Assembly: GCA_964571815.1 (NCBI GenBank)
Contig: CAZNDN010000197.1
Span: 1-6,165, forward strand
Origin: CAZNDN01 sp964571815
GTDB taxonomy: Bacteria > Fibrobacterota > Chitinivibrionia > Chitinivibrionales > WJKA01
Length of the DNA stretch: 6,165 bases
Direction: 5' to 3'
The notes under the pieces were generated by a model that was not told where the DNA came from, did not search any database, and saw nothing but the letters and a program-made list of their open reading frames with translations. Positions 1-6,066 of this stretch are shown one piece after another (position 1 is the first letter of the stretch; each line of letters begins with the position of its first letter). A program made the position numbers and the translations under genes.

Positions 1-41
1 CCGAGTCCGTGAATGCGCTCTGAACGGCCGGAATTCCACGG

Positions 42-70
42 TTGCAATTTCGGACTGAGGCCTGTATACT
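42..70 (+). promoter_or_regulatory. sigma70-type promoter for the rod-family gene
   Basis: A -35 element TTGCAA (42-47) and a -10 element TATACT (65-70) are separated by exactly 17 bases, each close to the sigma70 consensus. Transcription would begin around 76-78, giving a leader of about 33 bases before the ATG at 110. No FliA-type (TAAA and GCCGATAA) or sigma54-type (GG-N10-GC) flagellar promoter is visible in this short upstream stretch. The call rests on hexamer match and spacing alone. Confidence 0.6.
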
Positions 71-109
71 TAAAGGTAAGGACAGTCGGTACAATACAGG
101 GAGGCCACT

Positions 110-424
110 ATGAGAATCTCCGCGGCCTGCAGCTCGGGTATGCGCGTTGCCGCGACGCGTCACGATATCTCCGCGCACAATACAGCGAACGTGAATACGC
201 CGGGATTCAGCCCCTCCCGCGCCGACCAGGTGGAAGTCAGCCCCGAAGGCGTGAGGATCGCCGGCATGCACCGCGGCTCGGCCGGCCGTCCCCCTCTTTC
301 AGGTACCAGCCTGGTGGAAGAGTCCAAGGAACAGATTATCAATACCCACACGCTTTCGGCCAATGCCTCGGCATTCAAGACCCGCGACCGCATGATCGGC
401 GAGCTGCTGGATATGGTCGGCTGA
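110..424 (+). CDS. minimal flagellar basal-body rod-family protein (FlgC/FlgG-like)
   Basis: This 104-residue protein looks like an axial rod protein with its middle removed. The N-terminal half (about residues 1-40) carries the rod-family signature: an amphipathic helix, then HDISAHNTANVNTPGF at 18-33, matching the family ANxxTPGF motif. The C-terminal part (about 68-104, from SLVEESKEQIINTHTLSANA to the end) matches the C-terminal rod helix, where family members have LVEEMVxLIxAQRAYxANxKVIKTxDEML. FlgB, FlgC, FlgF and FlgG are longer (roughly 130-260 residues) with a beta domain between these helices; only about 30 residues remain here. Rod proteins are exported without a cleaved signal by the flagellar type III apparatus, and none is seen here. 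The start is supported by GGGAGG at 100-105, five bases before the ATG. A sigma70 promoter lies just upstream, and no other flagellar gene is in the window. Family is confident; the exact role (rod, adaptor or unrelated axial part) is not. Confidence 0.85.
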   Translation: MRISAACSSGMRVAATRHDISAHNTANVNTPGFSPSRADQVEVSPEGVRIAGMHRGSAGRPPLSGTSLVEESKEQIINTHTLSANASAFKTRDRMIGELLDMVG

Positions 425-430
425 GAATTC

Positions 431-445
431 CGCGGTGATGCCGCG
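431..445 (+). terminator. weak hairpin after the rod-family gene
   Basis: CGCGG (431-435), a five-base loop and CCGCG (441-445) form a perfect 5-bp GC stem starting six bases after the TGA stop. It is followed by CTTCC, not a T run, so at best it is a weak or Rho-assisted terminator. The remainder of the 425-645 gap shows no convincing gene. It holds a -10-like TATATT at 563-568 without a good -35 at standard spacing, which may contribute to expression of the next gene. Confidence 0.25.
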
Positions 446-645
446 CTTCCGGACACTACCGCCGTCCCGCGTGACTGTCTCGCGAATTCCGTCACTTCCC
501 CGACCCGGGTTACCATCCGGGATACCTCGAAACCATTGTGACGGGCTGCACCGCAGTGAGTGTATATTGTCTTTATCGGGCCGTATGAGGGGTGTCATGC
601 GGCAAAGTGCCCGTGACATGACACAAGAGAGGTGGAGTCGCCGGT

Positions 646-3600
646 ATGCACACGAGGCTGTATGCACTGGGCGGGTTACTGTTTCTTCTTCTGGCTCATG
701 CCTCCTGCGAGAGGCGTCAGGCCGGAAAGAAGAGTGCCTCCGAGCGATACCGGGTCGATACAGATCGTTTCTTCACCGAATCGGATCCCGTGTCCGAAGA
801 AGAATTCTCCAGGCGGCATGTTTCGTCGGCCGCGGTCTTGGCGTTTCACGGGGACCGTCCCGGATTCGGCCCTCTTTCGGTAATCTATCCACTCGACAGT
901 GCGGTATTTCCCCCCGAGATTGTGGCGCCCGAGATTCGGTGGGCAGTTGATACCTCCCGTTCGTTTCGATGGACCATCGATATCTCTTTCCCCTCGATTG
1001 CCCACCACGTCTCTATCGGTACGGCGGGCGTCCCGTGCCGCCCCCGCGTAGATTCGGCGTGCCTGGCGCCGACCAACCGGTTTCCGCCGGAAGGATACGA
1101 CACAAACCACTGCGGCTGGACTCCCGACCCGAGGCTCTGGGAAACGATCAAATACTACTCCCGGGGGGCGTGGGCGCAGCTTACCGTGGTGGGAGTCTCG
1201 GAGGCGTGCGAAGGGAAACGAGACACCCTGGCCGGTTCCGTCGCCTTTTCGACGTCGAATGATTCGGTCGGTGCGGTCATTTTCTACCGCGACGTTCCCC
1301 TCATGCCGTCGGAGACCAGGACCGGTGTGGTCAAACCTCTGGCCCGGGATGCGCTCGACCTCATTTCCTGGAGAATACACAGGATCCGGTCGGACAGCGC
1401 TCCCGTGGTGATGAGCGATATGCCCACCTGCGCCAATTGCCACTCCTTTTCGGGAGACGGCGGGGTTGCAGGCATGGACATGGATGGCCCCCGGGGGGAC
1501 AAGGGAGCCTACGCACTGCGCGACATGGCCGACAGCATGGTTATCCGGCAGAGTGATGTCTTCTCCTGGAACGATTTCAATCCAGCAAAGACAACCTTCG
1601 GACTCTTCTCGCGCGTGTCGCCGGACGGTCAATGCGCCGTTTCGTCGGTTGACGAAGAGGTGTTCGTTGCCAACTACACCGACTATCGATTTCTTCAGAC
1701 CTTCTATCCGACCAGGGGCAAGCTTGCGGTCTTTTCGCGAAAGACAGGCGCGATCAAGCTCCTTCCCGGGGCTGATGATTCATCGTACGTACACTGCAAT
1801 CCGGTGTGGAGTCCCGACGGGGCAACCATTTACTTCCTTCGCGCGCCGGCCCGGCCGGCGTACGGTTCGAGCGAAATGCCGGCACATGCCAACGATCCTC
1901 GGGAGGCCCGGATATGCTACGACCTGTATCGTATGCCGTTCAACGACGGTCGCGGAGGAACACCCCGGCCGGTGCCGGGAGCTTCCGACAACGGCATGAG
2001 CAACACGTTCCCGAAGGTCTCGCCCGACGGGCGCTGGGTCGTATTCGTCAAGTGCCGCAACGGGCTGCTCATGCGACCCGACAGCAGGTTGTATATCATT
2101 CCCGCCGAAGGAGGCGAGGCGCGCGAGCTTGCGTGCAACCTGCCCGTCATGAACTCGTGGCACTCATGGTCTCCCAACGGGCGCTGGCTCGTGTTCAGTT
2201 CCAAGTCGTTTACGCCCTACACGCAGATGTTTCTGGCACATATCGACAACGAGGGCAACGCAAGCAGGCCGGTACTCGTCCCGAACGCGACCGCCGATAA
2301 CCGGGCGGTCAACCTCCCGGAGTTCCTGCCAATGCCCGACGACACACTGGAGCATATCGATGTACCGGCCGTGGAATACAAGCGGTTTCTGGACAGGAGC
2401 AAAGAGTACGTTCAAGAAGGCCGGCTCGATGAAGCCCTGGAGGCGGTCAGACAGTCGATTGCGTTGCGTGACGACTACGCCGACGCCTATTCTACGCTGA
2501 GTTACATTCTCGACGAGATGGGAAAGGCGGAGGAAGCGATTTCGTTTTACCGGAAGGCAATCGGCCGGGACCCGCTCAATGATTTCAATTACCTGAATCT
2601 CGGGGTAATCTACAACAGCAGGGGAGACTATCGCGAAGCGCGGAAGCTTTTCGACCGTGCCCTTGAGCTGCAGCCGGAAAATGCCCTTATCTACTATAAT
2701 CGCGCCGTGTCCCGTCGTGCTCTCGCGGACAGTGCGGGAGCGATTCGAGACTGCCGGACGGCGTTGCGGCTCGATTCGGCGATAGCGCCCGCCGCCAATC
2801 TGATCGGGGAGATCTATTTCGAGCAGGGCAACATCGCCGGGGCATGCGAACATTTCGTTCTGGCCTGCTCGGCAGCACCCCGGTACTTTCCCGCACAGAG
2901 AAACGCCGCCATCGCCTTCTCGGCCCGCGGCAAGCGGCAGAAAGCCCTCGAACATTACACTTCAGCACTGCGCCTGAAACCGGACGACACGCTTTCGTAT
3001 CTGGGAAGGGCAAACGTTCTCTCCCGGACCCGCTTCAAGCAGGAGGCGCTCGAAGATTACTCCCGCGTGCTTCGTCTGGATCCGGCCAGTGCCGTCGCGT
3101 TGAACAACAGAGGTTTGCTGCTGCGGAAAATGGGACGGTTGGACGAAGCGGCACGGGATTTTACGGCGGCGATCGAGCTTGACAAGAGTTATACCGATGC
3201 GTGGTTGAACCGGGGAAACACGCATCTTGCCCGACGCCGGCTCGACCGGGCCGTCTCGGATTTCACCACTGCCTTGCGCCTTGACCCTTCGCTTTCGCGC
3301 GCATTTGAAAACAGGTGTATTGCCCACAGCATGAACGGCAAGTACGAGCAGGTCATAAGGGATTGCACCGCAAGGATGGAGGCGGGCAAACAGACCGACG
3401 GACTCTACCTGATCAGGGCGAACTGCCGATTCGAACTCGGGAGATATGAGCAAGCGCTGAGTGACTACAAGGCCGCACTGCGCATCAACCCCGACAAGCC
3501 CCAATATCACTACAACATCGCGCTTTGTTTCGAAAAACTCGACAAACTGGACGAGGCCCGGGCGGCATACCGGCGCTACACCCGGATGGCCGGCCGGAAC

Positions 3601-3654
3601 GCACCCGGTGTGGAACACGCCCGGAAAAGGCTTGCAGAGCTTCAATCACCATAG
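646..3654 (+). CDS. exported haem-motif / TolB-like propeller / TPR protein
   Basis: A 1002-residue exported protein. Residues 1-20 are a hydrophobic signal with Cys21 after His-Ala-Ser; this resembles a lipobox, but His at -3 is atypical, so lipidation is probable, not certain. Residues about 75-225 form a beta-rich domain (YPLDSAVFPPEIVAPEIRW at 81-99; IFYRDVPLMPSE at 212-223). CANCH at 262-266 is a single CxxCH c-type haem motif, followed by GMDMDGPRGDKGAY. Residues about 320-560 are a TolB/PD40-like beta-propeller with SPDG/SPNG turns at 325, 389, 459 and 509. Residues 577-1002 are twelve back-to-back 34-residue TPRs plus a short capping helix. I recognise the residue 75-570 core as a conserved family of unknown function found across several Gram-negative phyla, usually annotated as TolB-like or cytochrome c-related; it appears complete. 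The ATG is preceded by AGGTGG (630-635). Location is expected in the periplasm or at the outer membrane. A role as a haem-bearing assembly or sensing scaffold is inference. Partners are not identifiable from its neighbours. Confidence 0.9.
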   Translation: MHTRLYALGGLLFLLLAHASCERRQAGKKSASERYRVDTDRFFTESDPVSEEEFSRRHVSSAAVLAFHGDRPGFGPLSVIYPLDSAVFPPEIVAPEIRWAVDTSRSFRWTIDISFPSIAHHVSIGTAGVPCRPRVDSACLAPTNRFPPEGYDTNHCGWTPDPRLWETIKYYSRGAWAQLTVVGVSEACEGKRDTLAGSVAFSTSNDSVGAVIFYRDVPLMPSETRTGVVKPLARDALDLISWRIHRIRSDSAPVVMSDMPTCANCHSFSGDGGVAGMDMDGPRGDKGAYALRDMADSMVIRQSDVFSWNDFNPAKTTFGLFSRVSPDGQCAVSSVDEEVFVANYTDYRFLQTFYPTRGKLAVFSRKTGAIKLLPGADDSSYVHCNPVWSPDGATIYFLRAPARPAYGSSEMPAHANDPREARICYDLYRMPFNDGRGGTPRPVPGASDNGMSNTFPKVSPDGRWVVFVKCRNGLLMRPDSRLYIIPAEGGEARELACNLPVMNSWHSWSPNGRWLVFSSKSFTPYTQMFLAHIDNEGNASRPVLVPNATADNRAVNLPEFLPMPDDTLEHIDVPAVEYKRFLDRSKEYVQEGRLDEALEAVRQSIALRDDYADAYSTLSYILDEMGKAEEAISFYRKAIGRDPLNDFNYLNLGVIYNSRGDYREARKLFDRALELQPENALIYYNRAVSRRALADSAGAIRDCRTALRLDSAIAPAANLIGEIYFEQGNIAGACEHFVLACSAAPRYFPAQRNAAIAFSARGKRQKALEHYTSALRLKPDDTLSYLGRANVLSRTRFKQEALEDYSRVLRLDPASAVALNNRGLLLRKMGRLDEAARDFTAAIELDKSYTDAWLNRGNTHLARRRLDRAVSDFTTALRLDPSLSRAFENRCIAHSMNGKYEQVIRDCTARMEAGKQTDGLYLIRANCRFELGRYEQALSDYKAALRINPDKPQYHYNIALCFEKLDKLDEARAAYRRYTRMAGRNAPGVEHARKRLAELQSP
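2374..3597 (+). repeat. twelve tandem TPR units in the haem/propeller protein
   Basis: Twelve 34-residue units run without gaps from residue 577 to 984 of the protein encoded at 646-3654. Unit starts fall at residues 577, 611, 645 and so on. Most units show the TPR pattern of a small or aromatic residue near position 8, Ala at 20, an aromatic near 24, Ala at 27 and Pro near 32, for example ending ALELQPE, ALRLKPD or ALRLDPS. Units 4, 5 and 10 are the most diverged; unit 10 has Val in place of Ala20 and lacks the terminal Pro. The DNA copies are strongly diverged, so this is an old protein-level repeat and not a recent DNA duplication. TPR arrays are protein-binding superhelices, so this half probably docks a partner. 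Confidence 0.9.
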
Positions 3655-3658
3655 GCCT

Positions 3659-3690
3659 CCACACTCCGTTGGCATTTGCGCCATTAGTGG
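3659..3690 (+). other. imperfect nested hairpin after the TPR protein
   Basis: TGGC (3670-3673) and GCCA (3680-3683) enclose a six-base loop, and an outer CACT (3662-3665) pairs with AGTG (3686-3689) across unequal internal loops. It begins a few bases after the TAG stop at 3652-3654. There is no following T run, so a terminator function is doubtful. It may only slow transcription or protect the 3' end. Confidence 0.2.
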
Positions 3691-3712
3691 AAATGAAATG
3701 TATTATTTCGCA

Positions 3713-3741
3713 CGGCAAATGGGTAAAGCGAACGCTATATT
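3713..3741 (+). promoter_or_regulatory. possible promoter upstream of the DUF1593-domain gene
   Basis: TATATT (3736-3741) is a fair -10 hexamer in an AT-rich stretch; the sequence 17 bases upstream, CGGCAA (3713-3718), is a poor -35. An alternative is TATTAT (3701-3706) with TTGCGC (3676-3681) at a long 19-base spacing. Either would give a short leader before the TTG start at 3800. A separate promoter is plausible given the 145-base gap and the drop in GC content, but the weak -35 elements suggest activator dependence or a different sigma factor. Confidence 0.3.
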
Positions 3742-3764
3742 TCAATAAAAGCTGAATGAGCGTT
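3731..3764 (+). promoter_or_regulatory. inverted repeat overlapping the candidate -10
   Basis: AACGCT (3731-3736) and AGCGTT (3759-3764) are perfect 6-bp inverted copies, 22 bases apart, and the left arm overlaps the first base of the candidate -10 at 3736. The arrangement would suit a dimeric regulator binding two half-sites around the transcription start. The arms are short, so chance occurrence is possible. Confidence 0.25.
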
Positions 3765-3786
3765 GGTTCCTCTCACCAATTGTATC

Positions 3787-3794
3787 AAAGGAGG
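3787..3794 (+). promoter_or_regulatory. strong Shine-Dalgarno sequence selecting a TTG start
   Basis: AAAGGAGG lies five bases before TTG at 3800-3802. The TTG is immediately followed by Lys-Arg and a hydrophobic stretch, as expected for a signal peptide, and no ATG or GTG with comparable spacing is available. This decides the start of the downstream gene. Just upstream, TTGGT (3763-3767) and ACCAA (3775-3779) form a small hairpin whose loop holds CCTCT, which could alternatively pair with GGAGG (3790-3794). Confidence 0.8.
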
Positions 3795-3799
3795 CGACA

Positions 3800-6022
3800 T
3801 TGAAACGCTTAAATGTTGTTTTCTCGCTCTGTCTCGCGGTTGTTTCAACCGTATTTGCAATCGATGATCCTTCAGGAGGGGCACTGGCCGGCGAGCGGTA
3901 TCGGGTTCTTGTTTCTACCGATATAGGGGGAAGTGATAAGGACGATATGCAGTCCATTGCTCACTTTTTCCTGTATGCCGACCTCTTCGATATCGAAGGA
4001 CTGGTTTCGTCTCCCCCGCAAGACGGAAGGGTCAGTCACATCAAAGAGGCAATTGACGCGTATGAAAAGGATTATCCGAAGCTGTCCACCCATTCATCCA
4101 ATTACCCGTCACCCGACTACCTTCGCTCCATCACCAAACAGGGCAAAGAAGAGGCGGGAATGAAGCAAACCGACGGCTCCGACTGGATTGTCCAGCAGGC
4201 GCACAAGAGTGATTCCCGGCCGTTGTGGGTACTTGTGTGGGGAGCGATCAGCGACGTAGCGCAGGCAGTCAAGCAGGACCCGTCGATCAAGAGTTCCATT
4301 CGGGTTCACTTCATCGGAAGCTGGAACAAAGGAGTGGACACCGTGTCGTTCAACTACCTGGACAACAATCACAAGGACTTGTGGATTATCGAGGACAACG
4401 GGACGTTTCGGGGATGGTACGAAAACTGGGATCTGGGGGGGGATCTTGCCAATAAAGCCTTCGTGGAACAGCATGTCAAGGGACACGGCGCTCTGGGAGA
4501 TTACTTTTATCCACTGAGGAACAGCGAAATCAAGATGGGGGACACGCCGACCTATGCCTACCTTCTTCGCGGCAGCGACGACGATCCCACCACCGATCAC
4601 TGGGGCGGCAGGTATCGGAAGCTCGACGGTCGTCCCAACTGGTACACCGATCTTCAACACAACGCTAAAGAAACAGTCAGTCAATACCGGGAAAACTACC
4701 TTCGGGACTGGCAACACCGTATGGACCGCTGCATTGAAGAGGGGAACGAACAGCCGCCGCCCGAAGACGACACGCCGCCGTCGGCGCCCTCGAACCTCAA
4801 CGCGAGTGCGGTGGGCAAATCGCAGATCGACCTGAGCTGGGACGCAGCCTCGGACGGCGAGAGCGGCGTCGACAGCTACAAAATCTACAGCAACGGCGAG
4901 GAAATCGGCACAAGCACCAACACTTCTTACAGCGACGAAGGCCTTAACGAGGGTACCGGGTACACGTACCGGGTATCGGCGGTCAACGGCAAGGGCATGG
5001 AGGGTGAAAAGAGCGGCGAAGCGTCGGCCACGACCGGATCGGATCAGGACCCGCCCCGGTTGGCCTCGGTTGCCGCGCAGTCGGAGACCTCGGTGAAAGT
5101 TGTATTCAACGAGCCGGTGACGCAAGCCTCGGCCGAAGAGACCTCCCACTACCAGATCAGCGGGGGCATTACGGTCAGCGGCGCATCGCTGGAGTCCGAC
5201 CGGACATCGGTCATCCTGACCACATCGGCACTCACACTGGGTACAACGTATACGCTGACCGTCTCCAACATTTCCGACAAGGCGTCCACGCCCAATACCG
5301 GCGGGGATCAGAAGGACTTCTCATTCTCCGGCGAGCTGGAGATCACCAATCTCACGGTCGCAAGCGGAAAGACGTACGAGATCGTGGAGAATATCGCGGA
5401 AGGCGATATGCGCTACATCGACAGGACCTTCGGCCTGGAGTCGGTTGACGATCTGGCGGGGATGCACTACATACGGACGGCCAACGACGACAAGGGCGAG
5501 ACCGGGGACAACTTCCTCAGTTTCGATGTAAGCCGGCCGGTTACGGTGTATGTCGCCTATCGCCACGGAACCGACCTTCCGTCCTGGCTTTCGACGTGGA
5601 CAAAAACCGGAGACGAGGTGTGCGGCGACGGGTGCTCCGATGTGTACACGAATGATTTCGATGCGGGCACGGTCACCCTGGGCGGCAACATGCCGGGCGG
5701 GGCCGGGAACATGTATGTGGTCTTTGTCGCCCCGCAGGGCGCCGCGACCGCGTCGTTTGCCGCGCCGGACCTGAGCACCGACGCCGTGCCGCGCGTTCGG
5801 GTGCTCTCCGGCGGCGCCCTCCTGCGCGTATCCGGGTTGTATCCGCAAACGGAGTACATCCTTACCCTGACCGATGTGCGCGGGAGGGTGTCCAGCGCGA
5901 AGCGTACCGCCGGCGCCCGCGGCGCCGTGGCGCTGTCCACGGTACATCATTCCGGCGGGGTGTACGTAATCGACGTTCGTTCGCGGCACCATCGCTGCAG
6001 TGCGATTGCCGTTGTGCCGTAG
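3800..6022 (+). CDS. secreted DUF1593 (Sde0182-type nucleoside-hydrolase-like) multidomain protein
   Basis: A 740-residue secreted protein. Residues 1-20 are a signal peptide with probable cleavage after VFA-20. Residues about 34-310 match the nucleoside-hydrolase-like domain of cellulose-binding Sde0182 (DUF1593): an Asp-rich STDIGGSDKDD at 39-49, FDIEGLVSSPP at 63-73, PLWVLVWGAISDVAQAV at 141-157, VKGHGALGDYFYP at 226-238, GDTPTYAYLL at 247-256 and HWGGRYRKLDG at 267-277. The Asp cluster resembles the metal site of nucleoside hydrolases, but the family's substrate is not settled and glycan binding or hydrolysis is inferred. After an acidic, proline-rich linker (317-327) come Fn3 (about 326-412), an Ig-like domain resembling Big_5/SbsA type (about 418-512), a beta module with YIRTANDDK at 557-565 and VYVAYRHG at 583-590 (about 513-647), and a C-terminal domain (about 664-740) ending near GGVYVIDV, like type IX secretion sorting tails. 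The TTG start is fixed by AAAGGAGG. Nothing in the sequence links it functionally to the haem/TPR gene upstream. Confidence 0.9.
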   Translation: MKRLNVVFSLCLAVVSTVFAIDDPSGGALAGERYRVLVSTDIGGSDKDDMQSIAHFFLYADLFDIEGLVSSPPQDGRVSHIKEAIDAYEKDYPKLSTHSSNYPSPDYLRSITKQGKEEAGMKQTDGSDWIVQQAHKSDSRPLWVLVWGAISDVAQAVKQDPSIKSSIRVHFIGSWNKGVDTVSFNYLDNNHKDLWIIEDNGTFRGWYENWDLGGDLANKAFVEQHVKGHGALGDYFYPLRNSEIKMGDTPTYAYLLRGSDDDPTTDHWGGRYRKLDGRPNWYTDLQHNAKETVSQYRENYLRDWQHRMDRCIEEGNEQPPPEDDTPPSAPSNLNASAVGKSQIDLSWDAASDGESGVDSYKIYSNGEEIGTSTNTSYSDEGLNEGTGYTYRVSAVNGKGMEGEKSGEASATTGSDQDPPRLASVAAQSETSVKVVFNEPVTQASAEETSHYQISGGITVSGASLESDRTSVILTTSALTLGTTYTLTVSNISDKASTPNTGGDQKDFSFSGELEITNLTVASGKTYEIVENIAEGDMRYIDRTFGLESVDDLAGMHYIRTANDDKGETGDNFLSFDVSRPVTVYVAYRHGTDLPSWLSTWTKTGDEVCGDGCSDVYTNDFDAGTVTLGGNMPGGAGNMYVVFVAPQGAATASFAAPDLSTDAVPRVRVLSGGALLRVSGLYPQTEYILTLTDVRGRVSSAKRTAGARGAVALSTVHHSGGVYVIDVRSRHHRCSAIAVVP

Positions 6023-6043
6023 CGGTCGGCGCAGCGCAGGGTG

Positions 6044-6066
6044 CCGGCGAGAGTGCCGGGTGTTTT
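6044..6066 (+). terminator. candidate terminator after the DUF1593-domain gene
   Basis: CCGGC (6044-6048), a six-base loop and GCCGG (6055-6059) form a 5-bp all-GC stem beginning 22 bases after the stop codon, followed by GTG and TTTT (6063-6066). The T run is short and slightly displaced, so this is a modest intrinsic terminator. It would sit between two convergent genes if the minus-strand frame to its right is real. Confidence 0.4.

Noticed and set aside
3..23. Possible end of an upstream gene, reading ESVNAL then TGA
   Set aside because: Only six residues are visible, which is too few to tell coding from chance.
13..438. Open frame overlapping the rod-family gene in another frame
   Set aside because: The translation is Arg/Gly-rich with no family resemblance, it begins upstream of the promoter, and the overlapping frame has clear rod-family motifs.
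30..491. GAATTCC present three times around the rod-family gene (30-36, 425-431, 484-490)
   Set aside because: Short, unevenly spaced and not tied to any promoter or structure; likely chance.
504..521. CCCGG/CCGGG inverted repeat with an outer GTCAC/GTGAC pair between the first two genes
   Set aside because: The stems are short with large asymmetric loops and no T run; not supportable as a terminator or riboswitch.
676..1632. Long open frames on the minus strand beneath the haem/TPR gene (also at 2164-2955 and 2962-3645)
   Set aside because: They are Arg-, Gly- and Pro-rich without domain-like pattern, lack convincing ribosome binding sites, and mirror a clearly real plus-strand gene; high third-position GC explains the absence of stops.
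4954..4975. Nine-base direct repeat TACCGGGTA, two copies 13 bases apart
   Set aside because: It lies inside the Fn3 domain and follows from its Gly-Tyr-Thr-Tyr-Arg-Val codons; no sign of a mobile or regulatory element.
646..6022. The haem/TPR gene and the DUF1593-domain gene as one functional operon or new system
   Set aside because: They are 145 bases apart with a separate leader, ribosome binding site and possible promoter, and no shared domain or pathway is evident. Co-direction alone is not evidence.
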